A DNA stretch of 48,296 bases. It comes from Candidatus Parabacteroides intestinigallinarum. Lineage in GTDB: Bacteria > Bacteroidota > Bacteroidia > Bacteroidales > Tannerellaceae. Where the stretch lies: NCBI GenBank assembly GCA_019114945.1, contig DXEN01000028.1, positions 1-48,296 of the forward strand, in the 5' to 3' direction. This document shows, piece after piece, positions 34,747-43,351 of this stretch (position 1 is its first letter; the number at the start of each line of letters is the position of its first letter). The position numbers were made by a program, and so were the translations under genes. Under the pieces are notes generated by a model, which did not search any database, was not told the DNA's origin, and saw only the letters and a program-made list of their open reading frames with translations.

Positions 34747-37700
34747 ATGAAAAATGGAATGATGAGAAAGATTGCTATCTTATTATGGGTCGTGTATATG
34801 GCTGTGTCGCCGGCTTGGCCGCGGACGACTCCGGACTTGTATCGGGCGGTGGATCCGGCGAGGATGGAGCATTGGGTGGACTCCGTGTTCGACACGCTGA
34901 GCGAGGAGGAGCGAATCGGGCAGTTGTTCATGATCGTGGCGGATCCGAAGTCGGATAGCCGGAATATGCAGCGTTTGAAGCGCTATGTGAACGAGATGAA
35001 GATAGGCGGGATCTTGTTCCATAAGGGCGATCCCGTGACGCAGGCGGAGGTTACCAACCGCTTGCAGGCGATGGCCCGCGTGCCGATGTTGATCGCGCTG
35101 GATGGCGAGTGGGGCTTGTCGATGCGCTTGAGCGGGACGACCCGTTTCCCGAAAAATATGATGCTGGGCGCTATCGAGGATAATCGCCTCATCGAGGCCT
35201 ATGGCGAGGAGGTGGGGCGTCAATGCCGCGAGATGGGCATCCATATTAATTTCGCCCCCGATATGGACGTGAACAGCAACGAGGAGAACCCGGTGATCGG
35301 CCTGCGTTCCTTTGGCGAGGATCCGGACGCCGTGGCGGAAAAGGGCATCGCCTACGCGAGGGGATTGGAGAGTACGGGGATTATCTCGGTGGCGAAACAT
35401 TTCCCCGGGCATGGCGATACCTCGGAAGATTCGCATAAGACCTTGCCGGTCGTGCGCCATTCCCGCGAGCGTTTGGATAGCGTGGAGCTGCTTCCGTTCA
35501 AGCGCTATGTATACGAGGGGTTCGCGGGGATGATGACCGGTCATTTGTATGTGACGGCGCTGGAGAAGGGGTCGCGGCCTGCCTCTTTTTCGCGGGCGGT
35601 GGTGACGGATTTGTTGCGAGGCGAGTTGGGCTTCGAGGGGCTGTGCTTCACGGATGCCCTGGCGATGAAAGGGGCCTCGGCGAAAGGGGCGGACAATCCG
35701 TGCGTGATGGCCTTGCTGGCGGGAAATGATGTCTTGCTTGCTCCCGCCGCTCCTCTGACGGACTTCGCCGCCGTGAAGAGGGCGCTCGAGGAGGGCGTGC
35801 TGGACTGGAGGACGATCGAGGAGCGATGCCTGAAAATCCTGCGTTATAAGTATATAGCGGGGCTGCATGCCTACCGGCCGATCGATACACAGGGGCTTTC
35901 GAAACGGTTGAACTCGCCGCGTGCGGCGTGGATAGCCGCCAAGTTGAACGCGGAGGCGATTACTTTGCTGAAGAACGAGGCGGATTGCCTGCCCTTGAAA
36001 GGATTGGCCAAGAAGAGGATCGCCGCGCTATCGATTGGCGATGCGGTGGGGAACGAGTTCCAGGAGATGTTGCTCCGCTACGATTCGGTCGCTTGCTTCA
36101 GCATCGAGCGGCGTTCCTCCGCTGAGCAGGTACGGCGTGTTTATAATCAATTGCGGAACTACGACGTGATTATATGCGGCATGCACACGGTGCGTATCCC
36201 GGAGAGCGAGGCGTTGCGTCGATTGGCCGAGGAGAAAGAGTTCGTTTACGCGTTCTTTACCTTGCCGTACGCTTGCAAGGATTTCAAGCGGTCTATCGAG
36301 TCCGCCCGGGCGGTGGTCTTGGCGTACGAGAACACGCCCTTGGCGCAGGAATACGCCGCGCAGGCTATCTTTGGTGGCATCGGGACGAAAGGGAAGTTGC
36401 CGGTCTCTATCCCGGGCATGTATTATGCCGGTACGGGTGTCTTCACGGAGAAGAGCCGTCTGGGCTATCACGAGCCGGAAGAGGTCGGGGCGAATCAGCG
36501 CCGGTTGGACGTGATCGAGTCGATCGTGCGGGAAGGATTGGAGCAAAAGGCTTTTCCTGGTTGCCAGGTGCTGGTGGCGAAAGACGGCTTCGTGGTGTAC
36601 GACAAGGCGTTCGGTTATTTCGATTATAGCCATCGGCAACCTGTCGGGCTTTCGTCGGTGTACGACTTGGCTTCGGCCTCCAAGGCGGCGGGCACGTTGC
36701 TGGCGGTCATGAAGGCGTACGACGAGCGGAAGTTCACGCTGAATAGCAAGATATCCGAGTTCATCCCCGAATTGCGGGATTCCGATAAAAGGAATCTCTC
36801 GGTGAAGGACTTGTTGTACCATCAATCAGGTTTGGTGCCGACCATTAATTTCTATCTCCATGCGATCGACCCGGAGAGCTACGAGGGGAGTTTGTATAGC
36901 GCGGCCCGGAATAAGGCGCACCCGGTGCGGTTCGACGCACGTACGTATGTGCGGAACGATTTCTCTTTCCTGCCTTCCGCGGTCTCGAGCGTCCGGAAAC
37001 CGGGATTCACCACGGAGGTGGCGCGGGACTTCTATGTGTGCGACTCGTATCGCGACACCATCCTGCTGGATATCAAGGATTCCCGCTTAGGGCGGAAAGG
37101 GCGCTATGTGTATAGTTGCGTCAACTTCATCTTGCTGAAGATGATGGTGGAGAAGCAATTGGAACGGCCGATGGACCAATTGTTGCGGGACGATTTCTAT
37201 AAGGGGCTGGGTGCCTGGCACACGACGTATAATCCCTTGCGGGTGATGGATTCCCTCGCGATCGTCCCGACGGAGTATGACGGGTTTATCCGTAGGCAAT
37301 GGTTGCGCGGTTATGTGCACGACGAGGCGGCGGCGTTCCAGGGTGGCGTTTCTGGCAACGCCGGTCTTTTCTCGAACGCGGACGACCTGGCGAAAGTGTT
37401 GCAGCTTTTCCTGGACGAGGGCGTTTATGGCGGGGAGCGTTATCTCTCGCCGGAGACGTGTCGCTTGTTTACCCGGAGCAAGAGCCCGACGTGCCGCCGG
37501 GGGCTGGGCTTCGACAAGCCGGCGCTTGGCAACACGAAAGCCTCGCCTTGCGGTAAGTTGGCGCCCGGATCGGTCTATGGCCATACGGGATTTACGGGCA
37601 CGTGTTTTTGGGTAGATCCCGACAACCGGCTCATTTATATATTCCTGTGCAACCGGGTGAATCCCAGCCGCGCGAACAATAAGCTTGCCCGGCTGGATAT

Positions 37701-37764
37701 TCGTACGCGCGTGCAGGACGCGATCTATAAGGCGATTGATAGGAAAAGCCAAAAAGATTCGTAA
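34747..37764 (+). CDS. GH3 beta-N-acetylglucosaminidase fused to a beta-lactamase-like serine hydrolase
   Basis: A 1005-residue secreted protein. After the signal sequence, a GH3 domain of the NagZ type spans about 35-360, with the His/Asp loop KHFPGHGDTSEDSH and the nucleophile Asp in CFTDALAMKGAS. A GH3 C-terminal alpha/beta domain follows (to about 580). The last 400 residues are a class C beta-lactamase/esterase-like domain with SxxK in DLASASKAAG and a GHTGFTGTCFWVDP ending. The position where relatives often have YSN or YSD reads YSC. This two-enzyme fusion is widespread in Bacteroidota and is linked to peptidoglycan turnover. Start chosen from the GGGAGG site about ten bases upstream. 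Confidence 0.9.
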   Translation: MKNGMMRKIAILLWVVYMAVSPAWPRTTPDLYRAVDPARMEHWVDSVFDTLSEEERIGQLFMIVADPKSDSRNMQRLKRYVNEMKIGGILFHKGDPVTQAEVTNRLQAMARVPMLIALDGEWGLSMRLSGTTRFPKNMMLGAIEDNRLIEAYGEEVGRQCREMGIHINFAPDMDVNSNEENPVIGLRSFGEDPDAVAEKGIAYARGLESTGIISVAKHFPGHGDTSEDSHKTLPVVRHSRERLDSVELLPFKRYVYEGFAGMMTGHLYVTALEKGSRPASFSRAVVTDLLRGELGFEGLCFTDALAMKGASAKGADNPCVMALLAGNDVLLAPAAPLTDFAAVKRALEEGVLDWRTIEERCLKILRYKYIAGLHAYRPIDTQGLSKRLNSPRAAWIAAKLNAEAITLLKNEADCLPLKGLAKKRIAALSIGDAVGNEFQEMLLRYDSVACFSIERRSSAEQVRRVYNQLRNYDVIICGMHTVRIPESEALRRLAEEKEFVYAFFTLPYACKDFKRSIESARAVVLAYENTPLAQEYAAQAIFGGIGTKGKLPVSIPGMYYAGTGVFTEKSRLGYHEPEEVGANQRRLDVIESIVREGLEQKAFPGCQVLVAKDGFVVYDKAFGYFDYSHRQPVGLSSVYDLASASKAAGTLLAVMKAYDERKFTLNSKISEFIPELRDSDKRNLSVKDLLYHQSGLVPTINFYLHAIDPESYEGSLYSAARNKAHPVRFDARTYVRNDFSFLPSAVSSVRKPGFTTEVARDFYVCDSYRDTILLDIKDSRLGRKGRYVYSCVNFILLKMMVEKQLERPMDQLLRDDFYKGLGAWHTTYNPLRVMDSLAIVPTEYDGFIRRQWLRGYVHDEAAAFQGGVSGNAGLFSNADDLAKVLQLFLDEGVYGGERYLSPETCRLFTRSKSPTCRRGLGFDKPALGNTKASPCGKLAPGSVYGHTGFTGTCFWVDPDNRLIYIFLCNRVNPSRANNKLARLDIRTRVQDAIYKAIDRKSQKDS

Positions 37765-37769
37765 CTTTG
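37762..37769 (+). promoter_or_regulatory. -7 box TAACTTTG before cobD-like gene
   Basis: Consensus TAnnTTTG overlapping the stop codon of the GH3 fusion, 39 bases before the chosen ATG. It argues against the earlier in-frame ATG at 37767. Confidence 0.5.
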
Positions 37770-37808
37770 CAGCCATTTTTCATAAGACAATCAATTAAAA
37801 AGCAGATT

Positions 37809-38837
37809 ATGTTATACGGACACGGTGATGATTTTTACAACGCGAAAAACGAGGTGAAGATCAACTTCAGCTCGAATGTTTGGCACGGGGCGAAACTGGA
37901 TAAACTAAAGGAGCACCTGATCGAGCATTTTGACCAACTGACCCGCTATCCGGAGCCGGATGCCGCTACCTTGAGGCGTTTATTGGCCCGCCGGTGTGAG
38001 ATCGACGAGGATTGCATCGTCGTGACGAACGGTTCGGTCACCGCGTTTTATTTGTTGGCGCAGGCTTGGCAAGGCGCTAAGTCGATGATCGCGATCCCTT
38101 CCTTCTCGGAGTACGAGGACGCTTGCCGCTTGCACGGCCACGAGCTCTCGTTCTTCCCCACTTCTGAGGATTTATCCGAGTTGTCGCTGGAGGGCCAGGA
38201 TTTCTGCTGGCTTTGCAACCCGAATAACCCGGATGGCAAGTTGATCCACCGTACGGAGTTGCTCCGGTTGATCTCGGCCCATCCGCGGACGACTTTTATC
38301 GTCGACCAGGCGTATGTCGCCTTTACCACGGAGGATATGTTGAAGCCGGCCGACGTGAAGGCGCATCCAAACTTGGTGCTCGTGCAGTCCATCTCGAAGG
38401 CGTACAACATACCGGGTCTTCGCATCGGCTATTTAGTCGCCGCTCCGAGCATCGCCGAGCGGATCCGGGCGTATATCATACCTTGGTCGGTGAACGCGAT
38501 CGCGATCGAGGCCAGTAAATATATCCTCATTCATCCGGCGCAATTCACGTTGCCCATCCGTAAATGGCAACGCGAGACGGCCGAGCTTATCTATCAACTC
38601 CGGAAACTGGATGGTCTGGAAGTGCTTCCTACCGCCACGACCTTCTTCTTGGTGCGCCTGAAAAAGGGGACGGCCGCGGGCTTGAAAGAGTTCTTGCTGG
38701 AGAATTACGGGATCTTGATCCGCGACGCTTCCAATTTCCGGGGGCTGGATGAGAGCTATATCCGCTTGTCTACCCAGCGGATGGAGGAGAACGAGGTCTT
38801 GATCGAGGGCATGCGCGCTTGGCTGGAACAGGTATAA
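37809..38837 (+). CDS. Class I/II PLP-dependent aminotransferase, CobD-like
   Basis: A 342-residue enzyme starting MLYGHGDDFYN. It has INFSSNVW and the RYPEPDAATLRRLLA pattern of L-threonine-O-3-phosphate decarboxylase (CobD) and histidinol-phosphate aminotransferases. The PLP lysine lies in SISKAYNIPGLRIGYL, with NPNNPDGKLI and VDQAYVAF before it. In the cobalamin pathway CobD makes aminopropanol phosphate for the nucleotide loop. No other cobalamin gene or riboswitch is visible nearby, so HisC-like activity cannot be excluded. Confidence 0.8.
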   Translation: MLYGHGDDFYNAKNEVKINFSSNVWHGAKLDKLKEHLIEHFDQLTRYPEPDAATLRRLLARRCEIDEDCIVVTNGSVTAFYLLAQAWQGAKSMIAIPSFSEYEDACRLHGHELSFFPTSEDLSELSLEGQDFCWLCNPNNPDGKLIHRTELLRLISAHPRTTFIVDQAYVAFTTEDMLKPADVKAHPNLVLVQSISKAYNIPGLRIGYLVAAPSIAERIRAYIIPWSVNAIAIEASKYILIHPAQFTLPIRKWQRETAELIYQLRKLDGLEVLPTATTFFLVRLKKGTAAGLKEFLLENYGILIRDASNFRGLDESYIRLSTQRMEENEVLIEGMRAWLEQV

Positions 38838-38868
38838 GCCGGGGCGTGTGCCTCACGGCTACGAAATA

Positions 38869-38905
38869 AAAAAAGGACTGCTCCTCGCGGGGAACGGTCC
38901 TTTTT
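38869..38905. terminator. Bidirectional terminator
   Basis: AAAAAAGGAC and GTCCTTTTT close an imperfect stem around CTCCTCGCGGGGA. A on one side and T on the other allow use by both the rightward cobD-like gene and the leftward small membrane gene. Confidence 0.75.
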
Positions 38906-38928
38906 ATCGTTTAACAAGAGGCGGAAAC

Positions 38929-39099
38929 TTATTCCATCCGTTTGTTAATCACGATGTGACCCAGATAACCGATAATGGTTAATGCCATTCCTGTTAAAAG
39001 GATCGAGTTGGTCATACCACCCGTGAAAAAGGGCACAACCAAGATCACTACGCCGATAAGGAGCACGATTACTCCCAGATTTTTAATTAATTCGTTCAT
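38929..39099 (-). CDS. Small two-helix membrane protein (56 residues)
   Basis: The protein starts MNELIKNLGVIVLLIGVVI and has two hydrophobic segments (about 7-25 and 31-47) with a FFTGGMTN turn between them. It ends in a basic IVINKRME tail. It has a full frame with start and stop, follows the terminator above, and reads as a genuine small inner-membrane protein of the kind common in Bacteroidota. I do not know its function. Confidence 0.75.
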   Translation of the reverse strand: MNELIKNLGVIVLLIGVVILVVPFFTGGMTNSILLTGMALTIIGYLGHIVINKRME

Positions 39100-39212
39100 G
39101 GTTATAGATGTTTTATAATTATTCTTTCTATTTCTACCGCAAATAAAGCAATAATAACCCGATCTTGAAAATATTTTTGGGAAAAAATAACGAGACGATT
39201 GAAATTAGCTTC

Positions 39213-39220
39213 TAAATTCG
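39213..39220 (+). promoter_or_regulatory. -7 box TAAATTCG before plsC
   Basis: TAnnTTCG form, 20 bases before the ATG. Confidence 0.4.
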
Positions 39221-39240
39221 CGTCATAAAGCGATAACATC

Positions 39241-39978
39241 ATGAGACGAGCACTTTATTTGGTTTATTTCTGGCTGATTGTCGTGCCGATTTTCCTGGTC
39301 CTGACAATATTGACGGCGCTGACCACGATCGTGGGTTGTTTGTTGGGAGGCGAGCGAATCTTCTCGTATTATCCGGGGATGATTTGGTCGCGGCTGACGT
39401 GTTATTTGGCTCTTTGCCCGGTGACGGTCAAGGGGCGTGCGCATATCAAGCGGGGACGGTCCTACGTCTTTGTGGCGAACCACCAAGGCGCGTTCGATAT
39501 TTTCCTGATATATGGCTTTCTGGGTGTCCCTATCAAATGGGTGATGAAAGCGGGGATTGGCCGGATTCCGTTGGTCGGAGCCGCGTGCCGGGCCGCGGGT
39601 TTTATCTTCGTGGATCACTCCACGCGGAAAGCGGCCACGCGGAGTGTCGCCGAGGCGGAGCGCCGTTTGCGCGATGGCGCCTCGGTCGTGGTGTTCCCGG
39701 AGGGCTCGCGCACTCCATCCGGCAAGATGGGACGCTTTAAGAAAGGCGCTTATCAGATGGCGGTGGACCAGCGGTTGCCGATTATTCCCATTACCCTGAA
39801 CGGACCTTTCAACGTGCTCCCGATAGGTTCCTTGAACGTGCGTCCGCACCGGATGGAGATGGTGATCCACCCGGCCTTGCCGACCGATGGGCTGGACACG
39901 TCCCACAAGGATTTGCAGGATCTCGCGGATCAGACGCGTGCGGTGATCGCCACCGATTTGTGGGAAGCGTATCGGTAA
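39241..39978 (+). CDS. Lysophospholipid acyltransferase (PlsC family)
   Basis: A 245-residue membrane enzyme with an N-terminal hydrophobic helix pair (about 5-35). Catalytic motif NHQGAFD (HX4D) is near residue 80, the GIGRIPLVGAACRAAGFIFVD region follows, and the acyl-acceptor motif FPEGSRTPSG comes after that. It probably converts lysophosphatidic acid to phosphatidic acid in the inner membrane. An ornithine-lipid acyltransferase role is an alternative. Convergent with the wzi-like gene, only eight bases apart. Confidence 0.88.
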   Translation: MRRALYLVYFWLIVVPIFLVLTILTALTTIVGCLLGGERIFSYYPGMIWSRLTCYLALCPVTVKGRAHIKRGRSYVFVANHQGAFDIFLIYGFLGVPIKWVMKAGIGRIPLVGAACRAAGFIFVDHSTRKAATRSVAEAERRLRDGASVVVFPEGSRTPSGKMGRFKKGAYQMAVDQRLPIIPITLNGPFNVLPIGSLNVRPHRMEMVIHPALPTDGLDTSHKDLQDLADQTRAVIATDLWEAYR

Positions 39979-39986
39979 AGCGTTGG

Positions 39987-41471
39987 TTATTCCCATCGCT
40001 TCAGGAGTCCTTCCTTGGCGATGCGGAGGCTGAAGCCGATATTGTCGCCCAGCATCGAGCCCGCGTCCGCCGCGAGGGAGCCGGTGAAACGCCAGCCATC
40101 GAGCCGCGGGTGGCGATAGGTGATGTCGATGAGCCCAGCCGCCGCTCTCCGTTTCTGGAGGAAGGGCGCCGCGTGCCGTCCCCAACTGTTCATGAAGGTG
40201 ACCATCATGCGATAGTCCACTTGTGGCGATAGCGATCCCTCGGCCGCGAGATGCCAATCGCGCATGCGGTTATTCTGAAAGCCTAACTGGCCTCCCTCGT
40301 TGTATTCCGGGCTTAAGATTAGTGGTGAGCCGATTGCTCGGTTGAAGTACGAGGCTCCCGTCGTGTATTCTCCATTATTATAATAGTTGTCTCCGCCACC
40401 GCCCGTGCCGGGATGCAGGTCATGGTCGAACCCGATGAAGTGGAAAGGACCGCTCTGGTCGCGCGTGGTCAAGTATTCCACGACGACTTTGCGTAGCCAA
40501 GGGAATTCCGGTACGTCTAATCGTGCGCCCCACAAGCCGTCCAGGTTGTTGACGAAGATCATGCCGGATTTATCCTCGAAGTAATGTTGGTGATATGCGG
40601 ATAGCCGCCATCGCTCGGCCGTGTAGGTCAGCTGGAAGTCGTACGAGCCGTAGTGGTTGCCCAATACGTTGATTTGGTCGGAGGCCGTCGCGTCGCCTCC
40701 ACCTTCCTTTCCGCAGACCATGCGGATAAAGTCTTTCAGCGAGTGGGGTTGCTCGCCCACGTTCGGGTTGGTGGATGTGCCGCCCCATTGCGCCCAATGC
40801 TGTACGCCGACGACGCCGGAGAGCGGGAAATCGCCCCGTGTGTCCTTGATTTGCAGGTACAGCGATTTATGGTGCCACAACACGTTGTCTACATACGTTT
40901 GCCCGCCTCCCGTGAAATCGGACAGGTACGCTTTATCGAACGAGCGCCCGATGGCGAAGTCGCCCTTCACCTGCGCCCAGCCTTTCGTTAGCGGCACCAC
41001 CGTGAACTCCGGGATGCTGATGTTCACCTCCGGTATCGGGCGTGCGTTGGTGGAATGCGTAAGGTCGCCCGAGCTCAGCCGGCTATCCCATAACGAGGTA
41101 TAACGCTCCTTGCTCCCCACGCTCAGCAGCAAGCATTTGTAGCCGAGCTCGGCATACAACTGCTGGATATAGAAATTCCGATAGCGGGGCACGGCCGCTA
41201 CTACGTCCAGCCCGGCGCCCCAGCGGAACCCGTCGCCGAACGTTTGGTCGTGAAACACCCCGGCTTTCAAATAGCCGTTGTTCGCCTCTAAGGGCACGAT
41301 GCCATACCGGTTGCTCACCATCCAGAAAGGAGTATGATCACCGCTCGCCACGGATCCGGCTATCTCGGCCCGGTAGCTGGTTGCCTCCGGCGAGCCCGTC
41401 TCTTGGGCCCGGCCACCCATTGCCACGCACAGGCAGGCGCAGCCGATGTATAAGGATTGTATGGGTCTCAT
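39987..41471 (-). CDS. Capsule assembly Wzi-family outer membrane protein
   Basis: A 494-residue protein with a Sec signal peptide and an antiparallel beta-barrel pattern of alternating aromatic residues. The start (YRAEIAGSVASGDHTPFWMVSNRYG) and the segments LLSVGSKERYTSLWDSRLSSG and GLWGARLDVPEFPWLRKVVVEY match the Wzi-like family PF14052, in which an outer membrane barrel anchors capsular polysaccharide. The gene is not beside a capsule cluster here. A TACATTCG box precedes it. Confidence 0.87.
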   Translation of the reverse strand: MRPIQSLYIGCACLCVAMGGRAQETGSPEATSYRAEIAGSVASGDHTPFWMVSNRYGIVPLEANNGYLKAGVFHDQTFGDGFRWGAGLDVVAAVPRYRNFYIQQLYAELGYKCLLLSVGSKERYTSLWDSRLSSGDLTHSTNARPIPEVNISIPEFTVVPLTKGWAQVKGDFAIGRSFDKAYLSDFTGGGQTYVDNVLWHHKSLYLQIKDTRGDFPLSGVVGVQHWAQWGGTSTNPNVGEQPHSLKDFIRMVCGKEGGGDATASDQINVLGNHYGSYDFQLTYTAERWRLSAYHQHYFEDKSGMIFVNNLDGLWGARLDVPEFPWLRKVVVEYLTTRDQSGPFHFIGFDHDLHPGTGGGGDNYYNNGEYTTGASYFNRAIGSPLILSPEYNEGGQLGFQNNRMRDWHLAAEGSLSPQVDYRMMVTFMNSWGRHAAPFLQKRRAAAGLIDITYRHPRLDGWRFTGSLAADAGSMLGDNIGFSLRIAKEGLLKRWE

Positions 41472-41497
41472 TTTTCTTCTTTGTCGCTTTGCCGACG

Positions 41498-41505
41498 CGA
41501 ATGTA
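41498..41505 (-). promoter_or_regulatory. -7 box TACATTCG before the wzi-like gene
   Basis: The minus strand reads TACATTCG 26 bases before the ATG. It is identical to the boxes before the kinase-lrgAB operon and dgt. Confidence 0.4.
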
Positions 41506-41549
41506 CGGATTTATATGTTTACTACGATTGTTTTACGGGAATACGGCCA

Positions 41550-42548
41550 TTATTCTTGTTGTTTTAACCAATCGGCTATCGCCCGATACGCGGAGTCCCG
41601 TGCGGGGCGGGTGGACAATATCAGGTCGTGCATGCCGTTGGGGATCGCTCGGTAGGTCACCCGCTGGCCCAGCGTTTCCCCATATCGCCGGATGTCATCG
41701 ACGTCCAGCACGATGTCGGCGCTTTTATACGCCTTGTCCCAGCCTTTTCGGTCGGGGAAAGAGTGGTCGGAGGAAAGCAGCAATATCGGGCAACCTAAGT
41801 TGAGCCCTCGTTGCACGAACTTTTGCGCCTCGTGTATGGCCCGTATCCAGCCGGCCTTTTTCGGATGGCCGAAGGGCATCTTCCAAGCCGTTTCGAACGT
41901 CCATTCGCCGTGCCGGCCCCGTAATAGGCTATAGGCGTAGTTCGGGCGGTCCGTGCCTTGCACGGTTAGGTCGGGCCACCATCGGCCGAGCCAGGCCACT
42001 ACCGGGATGGCTATCTCTTCCAGCCACCAGCCGAGGTTCCAATCCAAGAAGGGGCTGTTCAGTATCAGTCCATTCACCGCGGCGCCTTTGCCGGGTTGTC
42101 CTAAATAATAAGAGGCGATCAGTCCGCCCGTGGAGTGCGCCATCAGGAAGACGCGCTCGTTGCCTTCCGCCCGGATGGTCGCGAGGGCGGTATCCACGTC
42201 GGCGAAATACTCGCTTAGGTTCTCGCAAAAGAACGGATCTTGATGGGGGCGCATCGACCGTCCGTATTTCCGCAGGTCCAAGGCGTAGAAGTTGTAACCA
42301 TACGCGTTCAAGCTATCGCCTAATTCTTTCTGGAAGAAATAGTCGTTGTAGCCGTGCAGGTACAACACCGCTTGCCGTACGCTATCGGCGCGTGTCTTTC
42401 TCACGAGCGTGCATACCACCTTTCCCTCCTTATCGTCCGCCATCCGGAAGGTGCGTCGCGCGTAGCCATCTCCCAAGACGTCCGGTACGTATTGCGCCCT
42501 CGCCGCGAAAGCGAGTAGGATAAACAACAACCAAATACAATGCCTCAT
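41550..42548 (-). CDS. Secreted alpha/beta hydrolase (serine aminopeptidase S33 type)
   Basis: A 332-residue protein with a signal peptide (MRHCIWLLFILLAFAARAQ). The alpha/beta hydrolase core holds the oxyanion region YLHGYNDYF, the nucleophile elbow MAHSTGGL, an acid in the LLLSSDHSFPDR region, and the His in IPNGMHDL. It is related to lysophospholipase/monoacylglycerol lipase-like enzymes. The natural substrate is unknown. It lies 78 bases upstream of the wzi-like gene on the same strand and has its own TATCTTTG box at 42572-42579. Confidence 0.85.
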   Translation of the reverse strand: MRHCIWLLFILLAFAARAQYVPDVLGDGYARRTFRMADDKEGKVVCTLVRKTRADSVRQAVLYLHGYNDYFFQKELGDSLNAYGYNFYALDLRKYGRSMRPHQDPFFCENLSEYFADVDTALATIRAEGNERVFLMAHSTGGLIASYYLGQPGKGAAVNGLILNSPFLDWNLGWWLEEIAIPVVAWLGRWWPDLTVQGTDRPNYAYSLLRGRHGEWTFETAWKMPFGHPKKAGWIRAIHEAQKFVQRGLNLGCPILLLSSDHSFPDRKGWDKAYKSADIVLDVDDIRRYGETLGQRVTYRAIPNGMHDLILSTRPARDSAYRAIADWLKQQE

Positions 42549-42571
42549 ACGAATTCAAGATTTCCGTTCCC

Positions 42572-42579
42572 CAAAGATA
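42572..42579 (-). promoter_or_regulatory. -7 box TATCTTTG before the hydrolase gene
   Basis: Consensus TAnnTTTG on the minus strand, 23 bases before the ATG at 42548. Confidence 0.5.
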
Positions 42580-42591
42580 GGAATTAAATGA

Positions 42592-42660
42592 ATTTGAGCT
42601 CTAAATTCCGCGCTTTTGATTTCGAACTTTGAATTTTTAATTTTTAATTTCGAACTTCGC
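42592..42660. repeat. TTTCGAACTT / AATTTTT iterated-word repeat
   Basis: TTTCGAACTT occurs at 42620-42629 and 42648-42657, with AATTTTTAATTTTTAATTT between them. The words contain the palindrome TTCGAA. It lies between the divergent hydrolase and HD-protein genes and resembles in style the repeats at 1102-1190 and 14717-14807. Confidence 0.5.
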
Positions 42661-42685
42661 GTTTAAACTTTGCACTTTAATTGAG

Positions 42686-43333
42686 ATGGAAAAGGAAACT
42701 TTTATTGCGATCGTACGGCGTTGTCGCTCGTGGATTCACCGGCTGGAGGAGGCCGCCTCGCGGATACACGCGGAAGTGAATCAGCGGTACGACGAAACAT
42801 TGCCCTATGGATTTCATTTGCGGCTTACCGCCGCGTGTGTGTCCCGCTATGGCTACGAGGTGGCCCGCACGGAGGCGGATGTCCTGATTCTATATGCCGC
42901 CGCGTATTTGCACGATACGATCGAGGACGCGCGTATGAGCTATAACGACGTGCGGCGCTTCCTCGGCGCGTTCAACGACGTGGATTTTCCCGCCGATGTC
43001 GACGCGCGACGGAGTTTCGAGGAGCAGGTGCCGGAGATTGTCTACGCGCTTACGAACGAGAAGGGCCGGAACCGGGCGGAACGGGCCAGCGAGGCGTATT
43101 ACGCGGGCATACGCTCGACGCGGTTCGCCTCGTTCGTGAAGATGTGCGACCGGCTGGCGAATATCCGCTATTCCACGATGTTCGTTTTCGCCAATCGGAT
43201 GCTCGACGTGTACCGCGAGGAATATCCCGCTTTTATCCGTGCCATCCACGAGGGAGCCGTCACGCCCGTTCCCGAGGCGATGCGGCGCGAGGCCGAATGT
43301 TTGCTCCACGAAGAGGCGTATGTTGTCCTTTAA
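42686..43333 (+). CDS. HD-domain phosphohydrolase (SpoT/Mesh1-like)
   Basis: A 215-residue soluble protein with the HD layout of ppGpp hydrolases: His44 in YGFHLRL, HD at 76-77 with ED at 80-81 (AAYLHDTIEDARMS), and KMCDRLANI at 152-160 for the second metal and base. It has no synthetase or TGS domain, so it is a stand-alone hydrolase similar in size to Mesh1-type enzymes. The substrate may be ppGpp or another nucleotide. The stop lies 18 bases before the ECF sigma gene, so the two are probably cotranscribed. Confidence 0.8.
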   Translation: MEKETFIAIVRRCRSWIHRLEEAASRIHAEVNQRYDETLPYGFHLRLTAACVSRYGYEVARTEADVLILYAAAYLHDTIEDARMSYNDVRRFLGAFNDVDFPADVDARRSFEEQVPEIVYALTNEKGRNRAERASEAYYAGIRSTRFASFVKMCDRLANIRYSTMFVFANRMLDVYREEYPAFIRAIHEGAVTPVPEAMRREAECLLHEEAYVVL

Positions 43334-43351
43334 CGCTAGGGGAGGAAACCG

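Noticed and set aside
34568-34750. 60-codon frame before the GH3 fusion
   Set aside because: No ribosome site and it straddles the likely GH3 promoter.
37700-37808. Cobalamin riboswitch before the CobD-like gene
   Set aside because: The space is only about 44 bases and lacks any B12-box-like sequence.
39223-40257. 344-codon minus-strand open frame over plsC
   Set aside because: It overlaps plsC, which has clear acyltransferase motifs; the antisense peptide is Arg/His-rich as expected for a shadow.
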